NCBI GenBank assembly: GCA_963580285.1
Contig: OY757023.1
Coordinates: forward strand, 132,092,027 to 132,156,026
Source of the DNA: Lucinisca nassula
Lineage: Eukaryota > Mollusca > Bivalvia > Lucinida > Lucinidae
Direction: 5' to 3'
Length of the DNA stretch: 64,000 nucleotides
Shown here: positions 47,003 through 59,000 of the stretch, piece by piece
Layout: each line of letters begins with the position of its first letter
How positions within the stretch are numbered: position 1 is the stretch's first letter
The notes under the pieces: model-generated
The model's input: the letters and a program-made list of their open reading frames with translations, nothing else
Database searches by the model: none
What the model was told of the DNA's origin: nothing
Position numbers and translations under genes: made by a program

Positions 47003-47221
47003 CAGACTCGTCTAGCTAGCTATAAGGTCATTTTGGGGCCCATTTTTGAGACGCTGGTCGTTTATTGGCTGATTGGTTTTGTCGCTCACTTTGTAACCCA
47101 AGGGTCGCTCTGGGCACTTGATTGGGTTTTTCTTTACAGATTTTTCTCCTGCAATTAGACTGAGTATCTGTACGGATTAAATATTCCTACCAATTACATG
47201 ATTACTGTGAAACATTGTTTT

Positions 47222-47340
47222 TTGAGGCTTAACGTCCCCGTCAACACTTAATTTAGGTCATTGTGGAGATGTTGCTTCCAATTTTGTGGGACTTTAACCG
47301 ACATTGAGATTAAATTACATCTCAAGCCCTGCCGCCCAGT
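47222..47340 (-). mobile_element. SINE-1 fragment (3' part)
   Basis: TGAGGCTTAACGTCCCCGTC, TGGAGATGTTGCTTCC and ACATCTCAAGCCCTGCCGCC; stops abruptly in a sequence paralogous to 44165. Confidence 0.65.
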
Positions 47341-47402
47341 CATCACGAAAACAAATCTATATTATTATTCTGACCCTCTTGAACCCCACTTTTATATAGT
47401 AA

Positions 47403-47708
47403 TTTGATTGATTGATTTGAGGTTTAACGTCCCCGTCAACCATGTAAAGGTCATTTTGGAGATGTTGCTTCCAATTTTGTGGGACTTTTACCCAACATTG
47501 AGATGAAATGACATCTCAAGCCCTGTCGCCCAATGAAACCAAAAGGGTTTATTAGCATGGTCGGTTTGCCTCGCACTGCAGTTCCTGGACTGGCTTAGAC
47601 CCACTAAGCGGTTTACCAGTACTAATATAGTGTGCCGGCCGGATTTACCTCTGCGTGGAAACATCATGCAACCCATATATTTCTTCAAGCCCCTATGGGT
47701 GGGGAGGA
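47403..47708 (-). mobile_element. SINE-1, full length, 13-bp target duplication and visible empty site
   Basis: Tail (TTTGATTGATTGA), GAGGTTTAACGTCCCCGTC, GCGGTTTACCAGTAC, TTCTTCAAGCCCCTATGGG. Flanked by TTTTATATAGTAA at 47390-47402 and 47709-47721. The paralogous sequence at 44228-44240 has a single TTTTATATAGTAA, the pre-insertion form. Confidence 0.9.
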
Positions 47709-47755
47709 TTTTATATAGTAAAACTGGGGTTTACAGTGGTAATTTTTATTTTTTT

Positions 47756-47855
47756 TTATTTCTGCTCGAAAATACATATTGTGGGTACTCGTTAGAAGCG
47801 CCTCGATAAGGCGGTTCTTAAGTGTACCCACGATCTATATTTTGAGCAGAAATAA
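47756..47855. repeat. 100-bp foldback hairpin
   Basis: Arms 47756-47788 and 47824-47855 (TTATTTCTGCTC, ATATTGTGGGTAC against GTACCCACGATCTATAT, GAGCAGAAATAA) pair with few mismatches; the loop holds a smaller stem (GCGCCT / AGGCG). Only one arm exists at the paralogous site near 44275. Confidence 0.75.
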
Positions 47856-48174
47856 GAAAAATATCACAATTGTTCATCTTAGATTTTTCGGTTTTTTTTT
47901 TTTTTTGGCAGAAAAGTTTAGAATGCATTTTTTAGGCGTGTTTTCGTAATGGAAACCAATAATGGCAATATGGTGGCATATAGATGCCTAGGGGTAGGTA
48001 CATGTATAATATATGAAATCTACTTGATTTTGTGAAGTCAGCCGTATTTAGCGAAATCAACACATAAAAACACAATTACAAAAACAGCCAAAAATTGTTC
48101 TTGCATATTGACTAAAATGTTAATATACATTTTATACATTTAGAGCCAAGTTTCATGAGAAAATATGAATATTT

Positions 48175-48600
48175 AGTATTTATAAAACATAAAATTGTAT
48201 TGTGGGAACACAATTCAACACATGTTCCGTTAGGAAACAGGAGCTCGATATAGGTTAAACCTTCATGACTGTATAACCAACATGAATGATTTATTCAATA
48301 ATAAAATAAATAAAAACATAACATTGAATAGTGGGTACCTACCCGTTAAAATGCATGTCCTGTTAGCAAACAGGAGCTCGAACATTCATGGAAGGGCCAA
48401 AATACCAACATAAATCGTTCAAAAAAAAAATACATATATATGATAAATAAATAAAAACATACAATTGTATGGTGGGTCTGAACCGTTGGAAAACATGCCC
48501 TGTAAGCAAACGGTGTAGACCCTGATCAGACGCAGGGTTATCGAAAGGGACATAAATTATATTGTGGGTACTTACCCGTTGAGTTTGAGAGCTATGAAAA
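48175..48600. repeat. Degenerate ~125-bp tandem repeat
   Basis: Three units with ATAAATAAAAACATA, ATTGTATGGTGGGT or close forms, CCGTTAGGAAACAGGAGCTCG / CCTGTTAGCAAACAGGAGC and CCCTGTAAGCAAACGG. 47856-48174 before it holds nothing I recognise. Confidence 0.6.
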
Positions 48601-48829
48601 ATTGTCCATCTGATAAGTTGGGAGTGGTCCATTTCCAAATTTAGTGGTATCAGGTTTGTTTTGTTTGTGATAAGTTTTACAAAAATGCATGTCCTTTAAC
48701 CCAGCAGTGTAGACCCTGATCAGATGCAGCGTTATTGAAAGGGTGGTAAAACCAAAATCAAGATACACAATCTTGAAAGGGCCATGAAACCAGATGCTCT
48801 GTTTGCCAATATCTCATAAAATGACCGCA

Positions 48830-49096
48830 ACATGATGCTTCCACGTAGAGCTGAATCTGGCCCACAAACTATAGTACTGGTATGTTTTTACCGCTTAGTG
48901 AATCTAAGCCAGTCCAGGAACCGCGTTGCGAGGCGGACAGTCCGTGCTAATAAACTCTATTGGTTTCATTGGGCGACAGGGCTTGAGATGTCATTTCATC
49001 TCGGTGTCTGTAAAAGTCCCACAAAATTGGAAGCAACATCTCCAAGATGACCTTTACAGTGTTGACGGGGACGTTAACCTCAAATCAACCAACCAA
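48830..49096 (+). mobile_element. SINE-1, 5'-truncated
   Basis: Begins ATGATGCTTCCACGTAGAGC without the usual C-rich start; ends GACGGGGACGTTAACCTC and a (CAAC)n tail. No target duplication found. Confidence 0.8.
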
Positions 49097-49164
49097 CCAT
49101 ATGGGTTAATAGTGAATATGGAAATAATCTTGACAGGGTTGTAAGACCTAAAACACAATAAAAA

Positions 49165-49330
49165 ATGTATAGGTCATTTTGGAAACGTTGCTTCCAATTT
49201 GGGACTTTTATTCGACATTGATATGAGATGACATCTCGACCCGTCGGCAAGTTAAACCAATAAGGTTCATTAAAATGGATGGGTCGACTCGCACAGCTTT
49301 GCCTGGGCAGGCTTAGATCCTCAAAGGCTT
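49165..49330 (-). mobile_element. SINE-1, diverged fragment
   Basis: AGGTCATTTTGGAAACGTTGC, GACTTTTATTCGACATTGA, GGGCAGGCTTAGATCC. Several indels relative to other copies. Confidence 0.6.
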
Positions 49331-49337
49331 GTCTGCA

Positions 49338-49770
49338 CTCTGTCTCATTAACAAATTGATTAATTTTTGTCAAAGTTGGTTCAATATATCATCACAACAT
49401 ACATGTACCGCAGATTTGGATAGAAATTGGTGAGCTTGACCTCATTTTCATTGTCACGGCCACCCTAAAACAGCCATTTTTGCGCCAAAAATGGCTTGTC
49501 TACACTCTATGTGTATCTCATTTATGAATTGATTGATTTTAGTCAAACTTGGTACAGTATATCATTACAACATACTACAGATTTGTTCAGATTTTGGTGA
49601 CCGTAACCTCATTTTCAAGTTACGAATTACGTCACAGGGAGCCCAAAACAGTCACTTTTCTGCACTCTATCTCATTAACGAATTGACTAAATTTCGTCAA
49701 ACTTTGTACAATATATCATTATACAACAAACTGCAGATTTGATTAGATTTTGGTGAACTTGAGGTCACAA
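49338..49770. repeat. ~165-bp tandem repeat, three units
   Basis: Each unit has CTGCACTCTGTCTCATTAAC, AATTGATT, GTCAAACTTGGTAC, ATATATCATTACAACATAC, CAGATTTG and TTTTGGTGA. Low-level similarity to the repeat at 2040-2815 in layout, not in sequence. Confidence 0.75.
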
Positions 49771-49907
49771 CCTTGAAAGTTGAACTCGCACAAGATATTG
49801 TCGTAAGGTACATTTGTGTGAAGTTATATTGAAATCGGTGAAGAAATGTAAGCGCTGGAGCGATGACAATGTTTTTCTAAAAATAGCCACAGTGACCTTG
49901 ACCTTTA

Positions 49908-49997
49908 GTCCGTGAAAAGTCTGACTCTTGATTTGACCTGCTCAGCCAGGTCATTGATGTATGCAAGAAAGAGAACTGGTCCAAAAAACTGAGCCAT
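49908..49997 (-). pseudogene. LINE reverse-transcriptase scrap
   Basis: Thirty codons on the minus strand: GPVLFLAYINDLAEQV, then KSRVRLFTD and a stop. In CR1/Jockey-like LINEs the motif G-x-LGPLLFLxYINDLP followed by VRLFADD is the RT fingers/palm boundary, so this is a fragment of that domain whose catalytic Asp pair is lost (TD then stop). Possibly from the same superfamily as the LINE at 914-6770. Confidence 0.75.
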
Positions 49998-50344
49998 GTT
50001 GTTGTTGTTTCGTAAAGCTCCACCGCTGACTTTTCAGGGGGGCACAGGTTGTTGACCTTGGTAGGACTTACCGCTTTCAGATAAAATTATTAGTCTATTA
50101 GTATTATTTGTGCTGCTGCTGTTTGTAAAAAAGTGCTATTGCTTATTTTCATGTACACAATCCTTTCGTCTCTAAACTGTTTACATGGGACGCCTGAGGA
50201 CACTGAGATACTAGCTGAACTTTCCCAGTTTATTACGACTACTTTTTTCAATTGTCCAAAAAGTCGTTAATCCATTTTAGAGTGACTCCTATAACGCCAT
50301 ATTGGTGCAATTTCAGAATGAGTTTTTTTTTTTTTTTTTAATTA

Positions 50345-50513
50345 GTTTTTAGCTCTCCTGTAGGAAGTGCATGGAGAGCTATTGTTGTCACCTCATTTGT
50401 GCACGTTTGCGTGTGCGTTCCCGTCACAATGTGTTAAAGTTTTTCAAATGCTTATATCTCAACAGTCACTCATCACAGAGCACTCATATTTGGAACATAA
50501 CCCTTGTCCTGCT
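50345..50513 (+). repeat. Dispersed repeat 5' segment
   Basis: AGCTCTCCTGTAGGAAGTGC, GGAGAGCTATTGTTGTCACC, GTGTTAAAGTTTTTCAAATG, CTCAACAGTCACTCATCACA. The last part recurs at 53388-53430 in the same orientation. Confidence 0.55.
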
Positions 50514-50540
50514 AATCCCGGATATGCCTTATCTCTGAAA

Positions 50541-50598
50541 CAATGTAGATCCAGATCAGATGGCTTCGGATGAAGCCATCTGATCAGGATCTACATTG
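50541..50598. repeat. 58-bp hairpin, 27-bp stem
   Basis: CAATGTAGATCC plus AGATCAGATGGCTTC, a GGAT loop, then the complement with one mismatch (T/A at the join). Related words TGTAGACCCTGATCAGA occur at 48511 and 48709, and ATCTTCACCATTTGC at 44012. Confidence 0.9.
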
Positions 50599-50994
50599 TT
50601 TGCCATTCAGATTATGAATTTGTTGCAATAATTTGCATCAAGTAATCTGATTGGTTGATAATCGGTAGTGGGTGTGGCATATATAACTAGAATACTGTCT
50701 ATGGCGTGCCATCGCAAATCCCCACGCTTTCTACAGAGGGGCCAAGTACCGAAAACCGCTCACCCTGGGCCCTAATTTGACTCCATGGTCAAAATATTAC
50801 CTGTATTATATTCTACTAATCATGCCCTTCAATTTCATATGCCACATGACTATGTTCCAAAAAACTTAAATTTTGACCCTTTGACCCCTCTCCCAGGGCC
50901 CCAATCTGACCCCAGGGTCAAAATTTTACTTGTAGTTTATTCTACCCATTATCCCCTTCGCATAGATATGCAACATGACTATGTTCTGAAAACA

Positions 50995-52180
50995 TAGGCT
51001 TATATAAAAATCTTATTCTCTGAAACTGCAAGGCCCAGGTCTTTGATATTTGGTATGAAGCTTCATTTTGAAGACCCCCACCAAGATTGTTCAAATTATA
51101 GCCCTGGGGCCAAAATGCCCCAGTACCGGGGCCCTTTGGTTTTACATAGACTTATATAAGGAAAATCCTGAATAATCTTCTTCTCTGAAACCACAAGGCC
51201 TAGGTCTTTGATATTTTGTATGAAGCTTCAGCTAGTGGACCTCTACCAAGATTTTCAAATTATAGCCCTGAGACCAAAAATGGCCCCGCCTCAGGGCCCT
51301 TTGGTTTTACATAGACTTATATAGGGAAAATCTTCAAAAATCTTCTTCTGTGAAACCACAAGGCCTAAGTCTTAGATATTTGGTGTGAAGTTTCATCTGG
51401 TGGACCTCTATCAAGGTTGTTCAAATTATAGCCCTGGGGCCAAAAATTCCCCCGTCCCGAGACCCTTTGGTTTTACATAGACTTACATAGGGAAATCTTT
51501 AAAAATCTTCTTCTCTGAAACTGCAAGGCCCATGTCTTTGATATTGGTATGGAGCTTCATCCAGTGGACCTCTACCAAGATTGTTCAAATTATAGCCCTC
51601 GGGCCACAAATGTCCCCGCCCCGGGGCCCTTTGGTTTCACATAGACTTATATAGAGATAATCTTTGAAAATCTTCTCTGAAACAGCAAGGCCCACTGGTC
51701 TTTGCTATTTGGTGTGAAGCTTCATCTAGTGGACCTCTATCAAGATTGTTTAAATTATAGCCCTGAGGCAAAAAATGCCTCCGCCCCGGGGCCATTTGGT
51801 TTTGCATAGGCTTATGTAGGGAATATCTTTAAAAAATATTTTTCTCTGAAACCGCAAGGCCCAGGTCTTTGCCCCTGCCCCGGGGCCATTTGGTTTTACA
51901 AAGCCTTATGTAAGGAATATCTTAAAAAAAATCTACTTCTCTGAAACCGCAAGGCCCAGGTCTTTGATATTTGGTGTGTAGCTTCATCTAGTGGACCTTT
52001 GCCAAGATTGTTCAAATTATAGCCTTTGTTGATATTTCGTATGAAGCTTCACCTTTTTAAACCTGCCTCAACATTATGCACATTATAACCCTGGGGTCCA
52101 TAATGGCCCTCCCTGAGGCCCACTTGTTACTCTATGGATCAGGTGAGCGATCCAGGGCCATCATGGCCCTCTTGTTTCAT
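50995..52180 (-). mobile_element. Core-repeat element, second copy, inverted
   Basis: About seven units of the 165-bp core in reverse (CAAGGCCCAGGTCTTTGATAT, AAGCTTCATCTAGTGGACC, CAAATTATAGCCCTGGGGCC), ending at 52140-52178 with AGGTGAGCGATCCAGGGCC and a hairpin AGGGCCA-TGA-TGGCCCT on the minus strand, the counterpart of the 38966 terminus. The hairpin 3' end seen at 41306 is missing. It is roughly mirror-placed to 38966-41337 but is shorter and does not belong to the giant arms. Confidence 0.75.
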
Positions 52181-52246
52181 AACTAAGTACATGTGCAAAG
52201 TTTGGCATCAAAACCTTCAAAATTGACTTTGTAATTGAATTTTATT

Positions 52247-52716
52247 GATATTTGACCTTTTGACCCCTCCCCAGGGCCCCTGGGGGCGGGGACAAAAAAA
52301 AATGTGCTCTTGCGCAAGCCATTCATGTAAGCAACTCGCATACCAAATTTGGTTAAATTCCAGCTAATGGTTTAGGAGGAGATAGCCGGACAGACAGGCG
52401 GACAGACAGACAGACAGACGGACAGACGGACGGAGGCGATTGCAATATCCCCACTTTTTTTTAAAAACGTGGGGATATTTGACCTTTTGACCCCTCCCCA
52501 GGGCCCCTGGGGGCGGGGACAAAAAAAAATGTGCTCTTGTGCAAGCCATTCATGTAAGCAACTCGCATACCAAATTTGGTTGAATTCCAGCTAATGGTTT
52601 AGGAGGAGATAGCCGGACAGACAGACGGACAGACAGATGGACAGACAGACAGACAGATGGACAGACGGACGGAGGCGATTGCAATATCCCCACTTTTTTT
52701 TAAAAACGTGGGGATA
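52247..52716 (+). repeat. 227/243-bp tandem duplication with (GACA)n and hairpins
   Basis: Copies 52247-52473 and 52474-52716: GATATTTGACCTTTTGACCC, GGGCCCCTGGGGGCGGGG, GGTTTAGGAGGAGATAGCC, (GGACAGAC)n, GGCGATTGCAATATCCCC. Both end in the stem TATCCCCAC...GTGGGGATA (52446-52477, 52685-52716). Confidence 0.85.
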
Positions 52717-52740
52717 AATATTCAGCAGGACAAGGGTTAA

Positions 52741-53279
52741 AGGTGCATTATTGAGCTACCGGGTCTCAATTTTTTTTCTGGTTTTTATCTTCAATGCATA
52801 CTCTTTTGTCATGTGTACACTTTTGGAGCCAAATACAGCTTCAGAAATTTGTGAAAATGGTTGTTTTCATTCGTGTTTACCCTTCGCTCTGAACATGTGT
52901 TCGGAATTTCTGTTCTAAAAATAAATCTGTCACTTTACACATACATGGCGACAGTAGCGTCTCTGAATGTCGTTACTTATGGCATGGTATTCAGCGTCAT
53001 ATTTCTTTCCGATTCAGGCATGGCCTAAGCAAACAAGGCCAAAAATGAACGTCACATGACGTCATATATGGGTATTCTATTTTTGTCACGAACTAAAAAT
53101 AGATCTAACTAGTGTTCGAAACCTAGTTATGGAATCCCTATCAAACTCGTTTGCCTGTCATCATAATTGTTTGCATTTTTGCATAAAATGCATTCATTTG
53201 TATTGTTTTAAAGAAAAATACCGGCTATATGTATTTTATTTTTGGAAGCATTTTTTCCAGATAGCTCAATAATGCACCT
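52741..53279. mobile_element. 539-bp MITE with 18-bp inverted ends and TTAA flanks
   Basis: AGGTGCATTATTGAGCTA at 52741-52758 is the exact inverse of the sequence ending at 53279, and TTAA flanks both ends (52737-52740, 53280-53283). TTAA targeting is known for piggyBac and Kolobok; the terminal AGG does not match the canonical piggyBac ends, so the superfamily is open. No transposase. Confidence 0.75.
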
Positions 53280-53283
53280 TTAA

Positions 53284-53509
53284 GTACCTGGGAGGGTCTT
53301 CTGATGTTCAAAGACAACAGACCCTTGGGTTCATGCCCCGGGGTGGGGCTAGGGGTCAAAATCTAGAACACCTCTGTAGAACCGTGTTAAAGTTTTTTAT
53401 TCTCAACAGACACTCATCACAAAGGATTCATATTTTACAACTTTGATACCCGGGCATGTATTCTGAGATTCCAAGACAACACACCCCTGGGTTCATGCCT
53501 GAGAGGATG
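53284..53509. repeat. Dispersed repeat continuing after the MITE
   Basis: GACCCTTGGGTTCATGCC and ACACCCCTGGGTTCATGCC repeated about 150 bp apart, and the CTCAACAGACACTCATCACA word shared with 50451. No gene. Confidence 0.45.
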
Positions 53510-54622
53510 TTTGACCTCAAAATATATCTAGGTTACTGTGGCATATATTTCGTGGTCCAGTGATTTCGCCTTATATCTTGAAGACTATTTGTTGGAGAAA
53601 TGTCATACCTATGATATTAATTAGTACCATGTGACCCCGTGATTGGACTCCAAATATACATGTATCTAGTCACTCTGACCTATATTTCATGGTTCAGTGG
53701 TTTTGCCTTATATCTTGAAGACTATTTGTTGGAGAAATGTCATATCTTTGATATTAGTGCCTCTTGACCCCATGATTGACCTCAAAATATATCTAGGCCA
53801 CTGTGACCTATATTTCATGGTTCTGTGACTTTGCCTATTATCTTGAATACTATTCAAAGGAGAAAGATCATGCCTGGATTATTAGTTCCATGTGACCCGA
53901 TAATTGACCACCAAATATATCTAAGTCACTGTGACCTATATTTCATGGTTCATTGATTTTGCCTATTATCTTGAATACTTTTTGATGGAGAAATGTCATA
54001 CCTGGAAAATTATTAGTTCAATGTGACCTATGATTGACCTCAAAATATATCTAGGTCAGTGTGACCTATACTTCATGGTTCAGTTTGACTTATATCTTGA
54101 ATACTATTGGATGGAGAAACTTTGTATCTAAATATTTAATTTCATGTGACCAGATGATTGACAGAGAAATATATCTAGGTCAGTGTGACCTATTTTCATG
54201 GTTCAATGATTAGCCTTATAATTCAGACACAATTTGATTCTGAAATGTAATATCTGGAATATATGTTCCATGTGACCTGATGATTGACCTCAAAATATAT
54301 GTAGGTGAGTGTGATCTATATTTCAATGTTCCATATATATAGTTTTACCTTATATCTTGAAGGCGTGAAACAGGCGAGCTATGCTGTCATGCGACATCTC
54401 TTGTTTAAGATGAACATTGGCCATACCTTTCAATTGCTTAGTGATACTGCTTTCATATTTAACATGCTGTCTGGGGGCATCAGTGTTTCACAAACACATC
54501 CTGTTATTTAATATTTCTTGTTCTATTTCAGATTTGTATCACATCCTGTAAACGTGTGCATGTACTCTGTTCAAATCTGATGGCCGATTCCAAAATCATG
54601 ACTGCAAGAGGAATATAATTAT

Positions 54623-54952
54623 ATGCAGTTATTAAAGGGGTCTCTTGGTACAGTGTGGGTGTGTTATGATCTTCAGGACAAGCTTCCCTGTTATCCCACT
54701 GGAATTGGAGGGTGGAAATTAACAGTTATGAATACAATGTCATTCTCTCATATGCATTTTTGTCGACACATGAGGGAGGAGGTAATGACGAATAATAAAT
54801 GTATCTATTCGAACTGTGTCACATCAAACCATCAAAGGAAAACTTGTCTTTCATTTGGACAGAGACATACAGTTGAATTAAACAGCCTGCACACATTGCA
54901 ACCTTTCCTGCTTTGGGTCAACAGTCATCAGTATAGTACAGGTGCCAGATGA
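54623..54952 (+). other. 109-codon open frame in right arm, unknown
   Basis: Mirror of 36628-36299, with a neighbouring mirrored 68-codon frame at 54305-54511. Begins MQLLKGSLGTVWV; two residue differences from the left copy. Not recognised; probably non-coding. Confidence 0.2.
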
Positions 54953-55944
54953 GAGCTATTAATACAGAGGAAATGCCATTAAGTAGCCACAGTCCAAAAC
55001 TGACTGTTGTAATGGGGTGGCCAATCAGCCCAGTGACGTGTATTACAACCTAAGATGAAGGGTAGTCAGAGACAGAGAGAGATGAACAGCGGTAGAGCAC
55101 AACTCAACAGTGACATGCCAGTACAAGACAGCTTGTGATCTTAAATTAGTGCTGCTGTTGCTGACACCTATTCACCATTTATTTATATATTTATTTAGTT
55201 TAATTGCTTATATTGACATCTAAACCTGACTGGAACAAAATTACATGGTTTCCATTAGAGTAGTGATAAAAATGTTCTATTCTTCATGATTCGTTACTGG
55301 CATTGTGGATACTTATTAAAATTGCCTCAGTGAGGTAAATCGAAAAATGGCATTAACTGCCAAGCTTTTGCAGACATTTTGACAAAACTTTAATAGAAAT
55401 GTGTTTATGTTTTTTATGAAATTTGGCTCATTAGTTTGGTTGCTATGGCAACTAAGAGTTCCCACAACTTACAATGGGGGAAAATTGCATTTACTGCCAA
55501 GTCATTGGAAACACTTTGACAATTTTTTTATAGAAATGTTCCTTGAGTAAACTTCTCACAGCCATATGCTTTTATGCAAGCAGGGAGATTACTCACAGGT
55601 CAAACTATTTTGAAACCCGTTTCACCCTCTACAGGGCATAGTTTTGCTTTAGTTGTCATGAAACTATACCAGAATGGTTGTGAAATAAAGGTATCTCGAT
55701 CGCATTGGAATATGGTTTCCCTAAGATCAAAAGTCAGGTCACTAGGTTTAATTTCATTGTAACCTTGTCCACTCCGGCTGTATAGGCAACATATTTACCT
55801 CAATCTCCATGACACTTTACCAGAATATTTTGACTTGATCATACTGTGATCAAGTTTGAATATGGGTCATATCAGATCAAAAGCTAGGTCACCAAGTCAG
55901 ATTTGATCTTAACCCTGCAAAAAATATTTTAATATCAAGAGTTC

Positions 55945-56034
55945 TGAGTGAGTGAGTGTTTGAGTTTTACATCCCACCAACAGCTAAGGATACGGAGACG
56001 GGACCTCGGCTTTAAAGACTCAACCGAAAGTCTT
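55945..56034 (-). mobile_element. SINE-2 tail in right arm
   Basis: Mirror of 35219-35305: GAGTGAGTGAGTG, CCCACCAACAGCTAAGGA, CCTCGGCTTTAAAGACTC, GAAAGTCT. Head missing in both arms, so the truncation predates arm duplication or homogenisation. Confidence 0.8.
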
Positions 56035-56047
56035 ATCAGAGATGCAA

Positions 56048-59000
56048 GATGTGGTATCGGAACATTTCGATGATGAAAGGTTTGCTGGCTACATCATTGG
56101 CGTGTTCTGATACCAGGTATTGACTCTGAAAAAGTTATCTTACAATCAGTTTTCTGATCGCATTTAAGATCTGGTATCAGAACATTCTGATGATGAAAGG
56201 TTTGCCGCCTACATCATCAGAATGTTCTGATACCAGATCCTGTCTCTGCAAAAGTTATTGTACAATCTATGGGTTCTGATCAAATTCAAGATCTAGTATC
56301 GGAAGATTCCTATGATGAAAGGTTTGCTGCCTACATCATCGGAATGTTCTGATACCATTTCTTGACTATGCAAATAATGCATAACTATACCAAATTTAGT
56401 GACACAGAGGCCTTTTCTGATATTTAATCTTCATCAGTGTGTCTCAACCCCAAAGTTCTGAAACCGTTTGCAAACGTTTTCTGTCAGCTGCAAGATTTGG
56501 TATCGGAACTTCCGATGATGAGAGGTTTGCTTCCTACATCATTGGAATGTTCAGATACTAGATCTTGACTCTTCAAAAGTTATTTTACAATCAGTGTTAG
56601 TTCTGATCAATTTGCTGTCTACATCAGTTGTTTCCATACCAGATCTTGCCTCTGCAAAAGGTATTTTACAATCAGTGTTAGTTCTGATCAACCTGCTGTC
56701 TACATCATCGGAAGGTTCCGATCCGAGATCTTGACTCTGAACAAGTTATTGTAAAATCAGTGGATTCTGATCAAATTCAAGATCTGGTATTGGAACATTC
56801 TGATGATGAAAGGTTTGCTGCCAAGATCATCGGAATGTTCCTATACCAGATCTTGACTCAGCAAAAGTTATTTAACAATCATTGTAAGTTCTAATCAGAT
56901 GCAAGATCTGGTATCGGAACATTCCGATGATGAAAGGTTTGCCCCCTACATGTACATCATAGGAATGTTCCAATACCATTTCATGACTCTGCAAAAGTTA
57001 TTTTACAATAAGTATTAGTTCTGATCTGATTCCAGATCCGGTATCGGAACATTCCGATGATGAAAAGTTAGCTGCCTACATCATCGGAATGTTCCGATAC
57101 CAGATCTTGACTCTGCAAAAGTTATTTTACAATCAGTGTTAGTTCTGATCAACTTGCTGTCTACATCATCGGAATGTTCCGATACAAGATCTTGACTCTG
57201 AACAAGTTATTGTACAGTCAGTGGATTCTGATCAAATTCAAGATCTGGTATCTGAACATTCCAATGATGAAATGTTTGCTGCTTAGAACATCGGAATGTT
57301 CCGATACCAGATCTTGACTCTGCAAATGTTATTTTATAAACAGTGTTAGTTCAATCTGGTATCGGAACATTCCGATGATGAAAGGTTTGCTGCTACATCA
57401 TCAGAATGTTCCGATACTAGATCTTGACTCTGCTAAAGGTATTTTACAATCATTGTTAGTTCTGACCAGATTCAGGATCCTGTATCGGAACGTTCCGATG
57501 TTGAAAGCTTTGCTGCTACCTCATCGGAATGTTCGGATACCAATCTTGCCTCTGCAAAAGGTATTTTAAAATCAGCATTAGTTCTGATCAGATTCAAGAT
57601 CTGGTATCTGAACTTTCCTATGATGAAATGTTTGCTGCTTAGATCATCGGATTGTTCCGATACCAGATCTTGACTCTGCAAATGTTATTTTATAAAGTGT
57701 TAGTTCAATCTGGTATCGGAACATTCCGACAATGAAAGGTTTGCTGCTACATCATCGGAATGTTCTGATACTAGATCTTGACTCTGCTAAAGGTATTTTA
57801 CATTCATTGTTAGTTCTGACCAGATTCAAGATCCTGTATCGGAACATTCTGATGTTGAAAGATTTGCTGCTACCTCATCGGAATGTTCCGATACCAATCT
57901 TGCCTCTGCAAAAGGTATTTTGAAATCCGCATTAGTTCTGATCAGATTCAAGATCTGGTATCTGAACTTTCCTATGATGAAATGTTTGCTGCTTAGATCA
58001 TCGGAATGTTCCGATACCAGATCTTGATTCTGCAAAAGTTATTTTAACAAGTGTTAGTTCTAGCAGATGCCAAATCTGGTATCGGAACATTCCGATGATG
58101 AAAGGTTTGCTGCTACATCATCGGAATGTTCCGATACTAGATCTTGACTCTGCTAAAGGTATTTTTTTACTATTTTACAATCATTGTTAGTTTTGACCAG
58201 ATTCAAGATCCTGTATCGGAATATTCCGATGTTGAAAGATTTGCTACTTCCTCATCGGAATGTTCCGATACCAGATCTTGACTCTGCAAAAGTCATTTCA
58301 CAGTCAGTTAGTTCTGATCAGAGTCAAGACCTGATATCGGAACATTCCGATTTGTATCACATCATTGGAATATTCCGAAAGATCTTGACTGCAATAGTTA
58401 TGTCACAGTCAGAGTTGGTTCTGATCAGAGTTAAGCTAGACCTTGTATCGGAACATTCCGATGATGAAAGGTTTGCTGCTACATCATCGGAATGTTCCGA
58501 TACTAGATCTTGACTCTGCTAAAGGTATTTTACAATCATTGTTAGTTCTGACCAGATTCAAGATCCTGTATCGGAACATTCTGATGTTGAAAGATTTGCT
58601 GCTACCTCATCGGAATGTTCCGATACCAATCTTGCCTCTGCAAAAGGTATTTTAAAATCAGCATTAGTTCTGATCAGATTCAAGATCTGGTATCTGAACT
58701 TTCTAATGATGAAATGTTTGCTGCTTAGATCATCGGAATGTTCCGATACCAGATCTTGATTCTGCAAAAGTTATTTTAATAAGTGTTAGTTCTAGCAGAT
58801 GCCAAATCTGGTACCGGAACATTCCGATGATGAAAGGTTTGCTGCTACATCATCGGAATGTTCCGATACTAGATCTTGACTCTGCTAAAGGTATTTTACA
58901 ATCATTGTTAGTTTTGACCAGATTCAAGATCCTGTATCGGAATATTCCGATGTTGAAAGATTTGCTACTTCCTCATCAGAATGTTCCGATACCAGATCTT

